Below, in pieces: positions 1-9,615 of a stretch of 64,000 nt of DNA; positions within the stretch are counted from its first letter, which is position 1, and every line of letters starts with the position of its first letter. The notes beneath the pieces were generated by a model that worked only from the letters and a program-made list of their open reading frames with translations, had not been told where the DNA came from and ran no database searches. Position numbers and translations under genes: made by a program. Source of the DNA: Costus lasius (Eukaryota; Streptophyta; Magnoliopsida; Zingiberales; Costaceae); assembly GCA_027563935.2 (NCBI GenBank), contig CM050453.2, positions 90,370,665 through 90,434,664 on the forward strand. The letters are read 5' to 3'.

Positions 1-255
1 TAAATGTAAGCATATAATAATGAGTACCACCTTTTGAAAGAATACTAATAGGTCCCAAGAGATCAATGTAAATACATCAAGAATACCTTTAGTCTTATAA
101 ATTCCTATGCTAAAATTGATTCTCTTTAGTTTACCAATTAGAAAATACTTAAGAAGGTCCAACTTTGATGTGATTTGCCTAGAAAGAAGATATTCTAGGC
201 TAAAATTGATTCCTATGCTAAAATACTTATAAATTCCTATGCTAAAATTGATTCT
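1..255 (-). pseudogene. Ty1/copia integrase fragment
   Basis: Read on the minus strand, this end of the window gives a decayed version of the copia segment joining the gag-pre-integrase zinc finger to the integrase core: a GKLKR-like stretch, then KTKGILD, then a DLLGPISILSKGG-like piece in a shifted frame. The order matches the family, where this precedes the first catalytic Asp region. A 31-bp segment (94-124) is repeated at 226-256, which explains the repeated 'cctatgctaaaattg' text. No LTR is visible, so the element is either truncated or continues to the left of the window. Assigned by remembered family pattern only. Confidence 0.55.
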
Positions 256-576
256 CATCATCAAACTTAGCTGAAGGATTAACTAAATTACCATCCACAA
301 GTTTCTTTTTATTCATTTTTCTCCGATTTATGGAATTTTCTCCGCCTGCCGTGAAACATGAGAAGATAATACTGTTCCTCTGTTCATGCTCACCGCAAGC
401 GTCCGCAGACATCGTTATTTCGATCGTCAACGCTTTCGTTTCTCTAGTTTGAAGAAGTTGCACAAGACATTAATGGTGATGTTGATCGCCTAGGCAACCC
501 GTTGCAGCCATGAGAGGACAATTTAAGCATCCCGACCAAAGCAGGCAACGAAACTAGAAGCACAACCAGCATCGCC

Positions 577-2499
577 ATGGCTCCTCCAGTCCCCCCATCT
601 GATGTCGTCACGGGCTTTCCCATCTTCATCTTCTACACCCTCTGCGCAGCCTTGGCAGGGACACTCATCTATGTCGTCGGATCCATCATCTGCTCCTTCG
701 CCTTCTATGTCAAGGAGCGCATCCATGCCTCCGGCAGACCTCCCGTAGCCGGCAGTTTATTCCACCTGTTTCTCTACTTCGACACCATCTTCGACTTCCA
801 GACCGTCGTCGCACGCCGGCACAAGACCTTCCGCTTTATCTTTCCCATCTTCCACAGCGAGATATACACCAGCGATCCGGCCAACATCGAGCACATACTC
901 AAGTTCAACTTCTACAAATACCCCAAGGTCACTTGTATTCCTTCTTTTACTAACTCAAATCTGTAGCTAATCGATGAATAAACCACGAGCACAGAATAAT
1001 CTAGGGTTTCAGCGACTAACAATCTCCAGGGGGATTTCAACCATAACATCATGAGGGACCTATTCGGGGACGGGATCTTCGCAGTTGATGGCAACAAGTG
1101 GCGTCACCAGAGGAAGCTCGCAAGCTTCGAATTCTCCACCAGAGTCCTCCGTGAATTTAGTGGCCGTGTGTTCAGAGATAACGCTGGGAAAGTAGCGGGG
1201 AAGATCTCAGATGCGGCGGACACTGCGAAGCCAGTCGTCATCCAAGATATTCTAATGAACTCAACCATGGATTCCATGTTTAAGATCGGGTTCGGCGTCG
1301 ATCTCGACATCCTTGCCAGTTCCGATGACCTAGCAACTCGTTTTAGGAAAGCCTTCGATGATGCCAACGCACTGGTGTTTCACCGATATCTCGACCTGTT
1401 CTGGCCAATCAAGCGGCAACTCAACATTGGATCAGAGGCTGAGCTCAAGAGGAACATCAAAGTTATCGACAAGTTCGTGTTTCAGCTTATTCAACTCAAG
1501 AGGGAGCAGATGACGAAGGGGGAAGGACAGGTAAATTAGTCTTTCTCTGTTTTGTACACTATCCTTTGAGATTCACATTATTAAAAAAAAATTGTGCAGA
1601 AAACAAAAGGGGACATACTGTCTAGATTTATACTAGCAAGTGAGGAGGAGGCAGACAAGAAGCTCAGTGACCGGTATCTAAGAGATATCATACTTAGTTT
1701 CCTAATAGCTGGGAAAGATACGACTGCCACCACTCTCTCCTGGTTTTTCTATTTGCTCTGCAAGCACCCACTTGTTCAGGAAAAGATTGCTGCTGAGGTG
1801 AAGGAGGTGATGAAGATGGAAGGGTGTGACATAGCGGAGTTTGCTATGGGCTTATCTGATGAAGCAATTGACAAGATGCACTACCTCCAAGCGGCGCTTA
1901 CTGAGACCCTTAGGCTTTATCCAGCTGTTCCTCTGGTACGTATGGGTTATGATGGCCTGCACTTGTTCTTCTTCCTTGATGATTGTTCAGAAATAGTCCA
2001 AGTTCAGCGAAATGGTGAGGCTTTGCTAACAGGATGGCAAGTGTGCAGACGAGGATGATGTTCTACCAGATGGCTTCAAGGTGAACAAGGGAGATGGAGT
2101 GAATTATCTCATCTACGCCATGGGGAGAATGACTTATCTTTGGGGAGAAGATGCTGAGGATTTCCGCCCGGAGAGGTGGCTCCTGAATGGGATTTTTAAG
2201 CCTGAAAGCCCGTTTAAATTTGTATCTTTCAACGTAAGCAGCGGCGTCGCTTAAATTTGTCTTCATTCATACTGGAATTTTAACTCTAAGAATTTTATGT
2301 ATACCTTCCGTAGGCTGGTCCTCGAATTTGCTTGGGCAAGGAGTTCGCCTACCTGCAGATGAAGATATTTGCTGCCACAATCCTTCATTTCTTCAAGCTC
2401 AAACTCAAGGATGAGGCAAAGATTGCTAGGTACAGGACCATGTTCACCCTGCAGATGGCCGAGGACCTTCCTCTGTTAGCATTCCCTCGAGGAGTTTAG
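577..2499 (+). CDS. CYP704: Cytochrome P450, CYP704 family (fatty-acid hydroxylase type), 5 exons
   Basis: Exons 577-927, 1030-1530, 1600-1935, 2033-2233 and 2314-2499 join into 524 codons plus stop. All four introns are GT..AG and phase 0. An N-terminal membrane anchor lies at about residues 12-40. P450 signatures are in order: I-helix AGKDTT (321-326), K-helix ETLR (386-389), PERW (442-445), and the haem loop FNAGPRICLG with the thiolate Cys at about 469, split by the last intron between FN and AG. Length and motifs are normal for a membrane P450. CYP704 members are ER enzymes, and those studied omega-hydroxylate long-chain fatty acids (CYP704B in sporopollenin and anther cutin); substrate and subfamily here are not decided by sequence. 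The start at 577 sits in a good context (gccATGG). A 15-codon upstream ORF at 510-557 could lie in the leader. No frameshift or stop was seen, so it looks functional although retrotransposon debris lies on both sides. Confidence 0.9.
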
Positions 2500-2644
2500 C
2501 ATCTTACTTATCACATGGAATTGCTCATGTTCCATTTGATCTTCTGTGCCAAATATTTTAGGTATCTTGTGTGTTCAGTTTAGAATGGTTATGCAATTAG
2601 TTGCTCCTACACTTTATCAAAGTTAATATTAGATATTTCACTTG

Positions 2645-2650
2645 AATAAA
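2645..2650 (+). other. Candidate poly(A) signal of the P450 gene
   Basis: AATAAA lies about 146 bp after the stop codon in AT-rich DNA, a usual distance for a plant 3' UTR. Plant signals are loose, so this is only a candidate. Confidence 0.35.
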
Positions 2651-2879
2651 AAAGCACAAGAAATAAAATGAGGATCTAGCCCTTTTTTATGGAATGGATA
2701 AAAGGCTTAGCGTCTCTCATCAAAGAGACACATTGGGTCTAACATACATAAATTGAGAATGAAGTTGACTATGAGCTAGGCAAATTCAAATTAGGTGTAA
2801 GTTATAATCAGATTAACGTATTTATAACAATAATTAGTTGGGTCAATCAAGTTACAAACAAGTTAGCTCGTGTGACCTG

Positions 2880-3030
2880 TTTATATTATATATATTATAT
2901 GTATAAATATATGTATACATCTATATATAATACACTATGTTATATTTTATACTTATAATACATACTAAGATTTTTTTAAAATATATAATATTTATTTTAA
3001 TATATTATCTATTTATATATTAAATGGGTG
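2880..3030. repeat. AT-rich low-complexity stretch
   Basis: Nearly pure A/T with TATATA runs between the P450 3' flank and the copia remnant. The surrounding 2500-3340 holds no gene that I can support; 3108-3330 is locally GC-richer but unrecognised. Confidence 0.6.
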
Positions 3031-3349
3031 ATGTGGGTTGGGTCTAGTTGACTCATTTATAAATGGTCAGGTTTAGTGGCTCAATTAATAAATAGAAGCA
3101 TAAACAGATGGTAGATCATGTAGATATAGTCCACTATACGTGTGTACATACATGCGCAGCACTATACGTGTGTGAGTTGCGTGTGCGTCATGCGCCTACT
3201 CGCAGGTTCGAGGGTTACATTTGTAGACTCGAGCCTAGTCAACACGTGCGTTACACATGTAACGGGTTCGGATCAAGCAAGCACGACTACATTCGAATCG
3301 CTTGCAGGTGGGGGCAGTGCTAACGTACTAGGGTTTAATCATGACACTG

Positions 3350-4235
3350 ACACAGGTATTAGTGCAGACATAGTAATTAAATATGATAAAATTAAGATGC
3401 AAAATGAGAAATACTTATATACTTTCACATTCTCTAGATCTGTTGAAGAAATAAAGTTTATGTGTAAGTTCAGAATCCTTAGTTGTTTGTCAGATACTTT
3501 ATTCAAAACATATTGCAAATTAAATATAGCAAAGGAAATCTGGACAACCTTCTAGATACCTAGTATATGGTTGATATAGGTGTGAAGAGATTTACAACTT
3601 CTGATTATAATAATTTTAAAATGTCTCATAATATCCTCATTTTGAACAAATCAATAAATTTCAAAATCTGGTCACTCAATTCCAAGTAGTTGGATCTTCT
3701 TTTCATGAATCATTCATCCTCTTTTCTCCTAGACAAGCCTCAAGTTAATATGTTGGAAGACCTTCCTGCTCCCTCCTCCTCTCTAAGGTTAGTTTCTTGC
3801 TTTCCCACTATTAATCTAGCTTACCATGATTCTGATTGGTGGCAAACACCGGTGCTAACGTACATGTATGTTCTAACCATTAATGGTTCACTTCTTACTA
3901 GGACACATGTAGAAGAAATGTAACAATGGGGAATGGTTATACTGCTTCTATTCTTAGACATAGAAAACTTACCTTAAAGTTCACTTTTAGAAAATCTATT
4001 ATTTTAAATAATGTATTTCATGTTCCAGAGATCCATAGAAATCTTATTAGTTGATCTTGCTTAGTTCATACTAGTTTTACAATTGTCCTTGACGCCAATA
4101 AAAATATAATCTCCAACAGAGATTATTTCATTGGAAAGGGATTCACTTCCCTTGGTTTATTTAAACTAAACATTATTCCTTTGAATATCAATGAATTATT
4201 TTCTTCTACTTTATTTAATGTTGAAACCTATGATG
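3350..4235 (+). pseudogene. Ty1/copia element C, left half (gag, protease, pre-integrase)
   Basis: Three blocks follow the copia order in changing frames. A gag piece comes first (ILSCLSDTLFKTYCKL, then AKEIWTTF, then KRFTTS-like text near 3585). A protease neighbourhood follows (around 3835-3930, 'DSDWW' and a following VHVC-like stretch in a decayed frame). The pre-integrase stretch comes last (about 3930-4180: LNNVFHVPEIHRNLIS-like, then GLFKLN). Stops and frameshifts are frequent. The family order predicts the WH..LGH zinc finger next; it is absent here but found at about 16409, beyond a 12-kb block of gypsy DNA. I infer one element split by insertion. Confidence 0.75.
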
Positions 4236-4240
4236 ATTAG

Positions 4241-5355
4241 TGTCACGCCCTTTTTCCTTACGCCCCTCCACGTCAGCCCAACGGCACCAACACTCGTGTC
4301 GAAATTGAAATCTCGCCGACGTCGCTCTAATTTCGTTCCCAAACTTGATTTAAACCAAGTCAAAATCAAACTTTTGGCCTCGTTGCCAATGCCTCAGCGC
4401 ATTCGTCTCTACGGCGTCGTCTCCACGCTACCTCAAACACGTTCATTTTGCTTTGCCAGAGAAGGAAGGGGCAGAGAGGTTCTCGGCGTGTGGCAGGGAG
4501 AGGCCTTGCCACCTCCTCCCTCAGCCCTCTTCACAGCCAGAAGCCTACTACTGATGGATCGTCGTCAACGATGGCGAAGGAGAAGAGTTCGTTGCCATTG
4601 GAAATCAGAATAGAGAAGAAGCTTGCCGGAGAAGAAGATCACGTAGGGAAAATCCACTCTATTGCTCTTCAATACGAGTTTACAAAAACCCTCCTCTCCT
4701 CTCATAATCCGATCATTGGATTCTCTCTCTCGTCGGTGGCACCTCTGCCGCTGACTGCTCTGCACGCTTTCTCTCGCAGGTGTCTCTTTATTCTCCTGCT
4801 TTCTGGGTTTCCTCTCTGGCTCCTGTCCCAGGATCTCTATCTATATCTCCCTCTGGTTCTTCTACTCTAGGAAGAGCAACGCTCGTCGTCGCCAGGACCT
4901 CTCCCTTTCATCTGCTCCTCGGACAAATTTATAGGGTAGAGGTGTCGCTCACCTCTGCCGCTGGATTCGGTCGCCAACGTCACCTGATCCCCACGCGCCA
5001 CCTCCAGACTTCGTCGCCGCTTCTCTGCGCGTCCGAGGAAGTCGCCAAAGGAAGCGTTCCGCATCTCCTTGACGAAGCCGTGTCCTTCGCCGAGGAAGCC
5101 GCCTGCCTTGCGTCATCTGCCTCCGCGTTGACTGCTTCTTCCTCCGAGGATGCCGCTCGCCTCGCGTTGTCTGCTGTGTTGCTGAAGCCTTCGAAGACAG
5201 CCGCTGAAGACGGCGATGTCGCGGCTCTCTGGTCAAAATTGGAAAGCGTCATGATTTTGACCCAAATCTGGGCTCCTCTCTCGCCGCTGCAGCATGGGCT
5301 TAGGCTATGGCCCAGCCTTGCTTTGTTATGCCTAGTCCGAATAATTTCGAACATC
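4241..5355 (-). mobile_element. Element A, left LTR arm (reverse orientation)
   Basis: The arm starts TGTCACGCCC, the reverse complement of the GGGCGTGACA end seen on LTRs of elements E and H, so A reads on the minus strand and this is its 3' LTR. From about 4400 it matches 15440-16399 closely over roughly 1 kb (shared blocks 'gtcgtctccacgct', 'aaaatccactctattgctct', 'cctagtccgaataatttcga'). On the minus strand it would begin TGTTCGAAAT. No 5-bp target duplication could be matched, so the outer boundary is approximate. Confidence 0.65.
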
Positions 5356-5751
5356 ACAATTCTCCTCTGCCAAATCTGGACGTTGCCCTCGATGTCCTCT
5401 TTGGGGTCTTGGTCTGACACGCCTCACCCTTAGATCCTGCATCGGCGCCTCGCAGATGTCGGAATCTCATCGTCGCCCTCCTGGCAATGGCATCAGAGCT
5501 CACTGCTCTGGAAAGGGGTCTCGCAGACCTCTCTTCGTCACATGCCTGGTGACGACATCGGAGCCGCTACTCCAGGAAGAGGTCCTGCCGACCTCTCATC
5601 GTCGCCCACCAAGCAAAGGCATCAGAGCTCGCAGCTCTGGGAAGGGGAGAAAGGGGAGGCGGATGCTCGCGCCGCCTATCCCTATTGGTGCGCCGCCTGC
5701 ACACCTGCTACCCACGCAGTTAGCACTGTCATCTCCTCCACTTGAAACAAC
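5356..5751 (-). other. Element A internal remnant beside its 3' LTR
   Basis: GC-rich DNA between the A arm and the Athila-type LTR B. Next to the arm, the minus strand shows a purine-rich GGCAGAGGAGAATT tract that could be the polypurine tract. The rest contains a partial tandem duplication ('catcgtcgccc' and 'ggcatcagagctc' near 5468 and again near 5598). No recognisable pol domain. Confidence 0.4.
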
Positions 5752-6007
5752 TGATAAGCGTTATTTCTAATGGATTTAAAGTCTTATTTATGTGCTCTTT
5801 TCAGGCTTAAGTCTTGCTTTTATCCTATTATTTTGAATCTTTTTCCATTAAGTTCAGAAACTTCACTATTTTTTGATTGTTTGTGAAATGTAGGTTATTT
5901 CCCTATATTTTTGACAATATTTTGAAGATTTGAAGTTATGGAAAGGTTCAGCATATTACAAGCATCACACAGGAAAATTTTAGAAATTTTTAGAGTTATC
6001 TATGCTA

Positions 6008-6408
6008 ATCACGACCTAGCCATGCTTGCCATCACGGCTGTGATCAGATTGGCGTCCAAGTCCCTTGTTCAGCGAAGCCGACACGGCATAGCTGTGATGG
6101 TCATCACGGCCGTGACTACCAAAATCTAGAAATTCAGAGCACTTGTCATGGCTTAAAGCATGGGCATGTTCAGACATTCACGAACCCATCACGGTCAGAC
6201 ATTCACAAACCCATCACAGCCTGGCCGTGATGCCCATCATGCCCATGATGACTTCGGCACAAACTCAACACCGGCGTCATGCACGGGTGTGCTTAGCTTC
6301 CAGAAAGTTTTTGTGCCCATCATGGCCTACCTGTGTTTAGCTTCACGGCCGTGCTAAGATAGCTGCAAATACCATAACTCATCACGGCCAGGTTATCACG
6401 GCCGTGTT
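6008..6408 (+). repeat. Composite-dyad array in LTR B (CACGGCCGTG type)
   Basis: Clear composites at 6008-6044, 6080-6116 and 6213-6249, plus a 14-bp palindrome at 6395-6408. Each composite is a 19-bp dyad (8 bp, 3-bp centre, 8 bp), a 4-bp spacer, then a 14-bp dyad, for example ATCACGGCCGTGAC at 6103-6116. Starts are about 65-72 bp apart or a multiple. The array ends about 118 bp before the TATA box. Confidence 0.8.
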
Positions 6409-6525
6409 CGTGTCCGTAGATCTCGACCTTTCACCCATTTTTCATCAAATCCGATGCTCCAGATGCCTAGAAATTGGGGGAAACTCCTAATTAATCTTCC
6501 TAACCGCCCAAGGCTTCGAGGGAAG

Positions 6526-6533
6526 TATAAAAT
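6526..6533 (+). promoter_or_regulatory. TATA box of LTR B
   Basis: TATAAAAT in the middle of the LTR, downstream of the dyad array, where a retrotransposon U3 promoter is expected. Confidence 0.6.
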
Positions 6534-7452
6534 CAAGGATTTTGGGTGGTTACACAGGTCGAATCCTTGGAGAAGGCGACTAGGGCGAAAACAAGGTGAA
6601 AACTCGATTCAAGGGCTTGATTCGACGGATTTCTTTGGGGCTTTCGGGAGAAGACTAAAGATTTATCGTCTCCTATCCTTGATTTGTAATTTCCCTTACT
6701 TTTGAACTCAATTTCTTAGGTTTTCATGTGTTAAACGATGTATGTTCTAGAGTAAAACCCTAGTTTGGGACTCGGGTGTAGCCTGTTGAACAATTTTGCA
6801 CATGTAAAACTTCTTTATTGAATCTCAGTGTCATTTTTAGTAAATTGACTTATTTAAATGAGTTGTGCTTATTGCGTATAATTATTTTGGCCAAACTTTT
6901 GTTTGTGTTATGTGTTACGAGAAGAGTCGAGAGGTGAATCATCACACTCAAATTTTCTCATTTAAATTTGTGACTTGGATTACGAGAGTCGTTCAAAGTC
7001 ACTCGAGGATTTACGATTGTCATAGAGCCCATTGGATCTTTCTTAAGTTAATTTTGCTACGAGAGTAGGAGATTAGCTTAAGGTAGACACTGGATTACGC
7101 TTCGAGAGAAGGTAATCCGTACCATAGGATTAATCGCCTTAAGTTGTTTACTGTCGGATTGCGCTTCGAGAGAAGGAGATCCGTTTTCTAATTCATTTTG
7201 ATTCAATGTTTTACATTTAAAGCATTCAACGAGGTAAAACCTAAAGTTCCGAACATTTCTAAAACTATAACTTTCCTGATTAGTCGTTGATTTCTTGATT
7301 CGATAGATTAGTTTTAGTGCAATTCTTTCATTTTGAATTGGAATTGTCTAGATTTCAATGATACTTAAAGTCGGTACTTGACACCTTGCTCCCTTGGGAT
7401 GATCTTTTATTTCTTTGATAGAATCCATGCACTTGCGGGGCCTATCAAGTTT

Positions 7453-7470
7453 TGGCACCGTTGCCGTGTC
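7453..7470 (+). other. Primer binding site of element B
   Basis: TGGCACCGTTGCCG just inside the LTR B end. It is one change from the TGGCGCCGTTGCCGGGG site typical of Athila/Tat elements, as also found in element I. The following bases diverge at once, suggesting that the next LTR-like segment joins here. Confidence 0.65.
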
Positions 7471-9437
7471 ATTTTGCTAATGAAATCATCCCCATTTTAC
7501 GACTTTAAGTCTCATAATTACTTCTATTTGGATACATCTATGGAATTTGCACCTCTCTTGGTATTTTTACTTTTTCAGGTCAAAATGACCACAAAAGGGG
7601 TAGATTCTAGAACTTTCGTAGTAGAGGAACTCATCTTAACTCAAGATGATCCTAACTGGAGGATTTCGGAGTCATCGAGGCCTTTGTCAGAAATCACGAC
7701 CGGATCCTGACTAGAATCATACCTGTGATCGTCGTTATACTAGAAGCTGCAAGCGATAAATCACTACCGGGTCACGACCAAATTCTCACCTGAGATTGCG
7801 GACCCGCCTATTACGAAATCGCAATTTTAGCCCAGATTCCTTCAATCCAATTTAAGAGAAGGATGAAGGGCACTGAGGACTTTCATCCACTATTGACAAA
7901 GAGGCGAGGAGCAGGCTTTAGATAGCAAATTTGGCCACATAATCATCATTTCGTGGAAGAAAAGTTGGCTGGCGGCGTGCAGGGCATGGAGGCCTGCGAT
8001 AGAGTTCTCTTTCGGCTGAGCAAAGATGGTGATTTCAGAGCAGCTTTGGCAGGGGATGGGAAGAAGGAGAAAGCGCAAAGAGGACTAGAATAAAAGGCTG
8101 AAGAGAAGAGGAAGAGAGGATCTTTTGATCGCTGGGAAAATGGGGAGGCGTAGAGAAGAGTTGAGGTTGCAAAGAGGAGAAGAAGAGCCGCGCACTGCAT
8201 CTCTTGAAGACACCTTATTGCGTGAGTCTCTTCGGAATAAATATGTAAGAAAGACCTAGTATTCATACTCAACTTATTGTGCTTATTGTGTAATCCCTGC
8301 ATAGCATCGCATGATCTCATTCTTGTTGTGTAATTCCTGTTCAAGTATGGATATGCGTATGTTGTTAAAGAACATTGTTTGCGCTTTCATGATGATAATG
8401 CTAGGCTAAACACTAAATCAGGATGTGGGGTAGCCATTGATAACTTACTAGTTGCGATAGTTAGTTCTAATTGCCAAGGTCCTTGCTCGACCTTGTGAGC
8501 GTGCAATGCCTGTATTACCCGGAAGGATATTCTTGAACCTTTAATCTCTCGAGTAAGGTTTGTTAATCAGCTTCTCTAGGAGAAAACTCACTTGCAGAGC
8601 TGTACTTAGTTGTAGAATTATAGGAAAGCATTTTCCAGAAAGGTATGCTTGAGCCCTGAGTCACAAGGGTGAGGTTTGTTATCGGATCTATAGGAGAAAA
8701 CTTGCCCGCGGGTCTATACTCACTTAGGGGAATACCGAAGTGAGGTTTGTAAATCAGATCTCTGGAAGAAAAACTCGCTTGCAGATCTGTACTCACTCGT
8801 GGGATTGTAGGGAGTTTAGACGCGGCAGAGAAACTCCTGTCCGACCGCGCGTCGGACCCATTAGGTTGAGAGTTTATCCATTTTGTTGGTGTGCTATGCC
8901 TACACTTCCCGAAAGGGAGTGTTGAGCCTTTAGTCATCGCAAGTAAGGTTTGTCAATCAGCATCTCTAGGAGTTTCAACTCGCTTGAGGATATGTACTCA
9001 CTTGTGGAGATTATAAGGGGCTTAGACGTAGCGGGGAGACTCTAGTCCAACCGTGCGTCAGAACCCTACGGATTGGACCGATAATCTAATATGTGGGAGC
9101 GGACAAGATTATTGGAGGGGAGCTACCTACGTGACAAGGAAACTGAACCCCTTGAACTAGATAGGACATTGGCAAAAGAGTTTAACTATTCAACTGTAAG
9201 GAATCAAAGTGGTGAACCTATATCCTGATGCATCTCCTCAATATAAATCTCTCGTGTGATTTCTCTCGTTTATGTTTTGCACACTTAATTATTTCATCGT
9301 CTTTAACTTCATCAATTTCGACATAGTCTAGCTAGCAATTTCGTCATCTATCGGTACTTGCCCATTAGTCCCTATGGGATCGATATTTTATTACTTCGAT
9401 AGACCCGTGCACTTATGGGAAACGCCTACTATATTCA
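7471..9437 (+). mobile_element. Second Athila/Tat-type LTR (M) directly after the B primer site
   Basis: The end of this segment (9345-9437) repeats the U5 layout of Athila LTRs: 'cggtacttg', 'atgggatcgatattttatt', 'gtgcacttatggg'. It is followed by a primer-binding-like sequence. Its left part resembles the left part of solo LTR L (pyrimidine-rich run ending 'ttttcag', then 'cgcctattacg..aattttagccc'). The left boundary near 7471 is a guess and no TSD was found. Imperfect tandem repeats lie inside. No reliable gene; a short frame at 7585-7710 (MTTKGVDSR..) is not recognised. Confidence 0.5.
8540..9020 (+). repeat. Imperfect tandem repeats in LTR M
   Basis: About four copies of a roughly 70-100 bp unit starting 'aggtttgt.aatcag' and containing 'ctcgcttgcagatctgtactcac' variants, at about 8556, 8671, 8741 and 8947. 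The unit containing 'cagactcctgtccgaccgcgcgtc' also recurs (about 8825 and 9030). It does not resemble a protein. Confidence 0.6.
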
Positions 9438-9455
9438 TGGGTGCTATCACCAGGG
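9438..9455 (+). other. Degenerate primer binding site after LTR M
   Basis: TGGGTGCTATCACCAGGG aligns to TGGCGCCGTTGCCAGGG if one G is dropped; all remaining differences are transitions. It sits between the M LTR end and the gag leader, where the site belongs. Confidence 0.5.
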
Positions 9456-9615
9456 AGCAAAACGTAGTCAATATTGACTAACTGTTGAGTTGATAGACTA
9501 GATACCTTTTGTTTGTGTTTAGCTTTTTATTTTCACTTTAAATTTATTTGTTAATACATCTTGTCTTCTTTCTTTCTTCAAGCTTATATTATTCTCTGGT
9601 CTGCTAACCCTGTGC

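Larger units (their letters stand above)
5752..7447 (+). mobile_element. Element B, Athila-type 5' LTR
   Basis: Begins TGATAAGCG and ends GGGGCCTATCA, followed after 5 bp by an Athila-type primer binding site. The U5 end has the layout seen at the other Athila LTR ends in the window (cggtacttg.., a run resembling 'gggatgatcttttat', 'gcacttgcgg'). A TATA box is at 6526-6533. The LTR contains the dyad array described separately. No matching 3' LTR is present, so element B is incomplete. Confidence 0.75.

Noticed and set aside
3180..3330. Possible tRNA-like B box (ggttcgagg near 3203)
   Set aside because: No A box, acceptor stem or cloverleaf can be drawn around it.
4780..5433. 217-codon frame and its antisense partners in the A arm
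   Set aside because: Lies within repeated LTR sequence; the right arm copy has indels that break the frame. Compositional artefact.
7585..7710. Frame MTTKGVDSR as a second gag start
   Set aside because: No gag block follows, and the surrounding text aligns better with an LTR-like segment related to solo LTR L.
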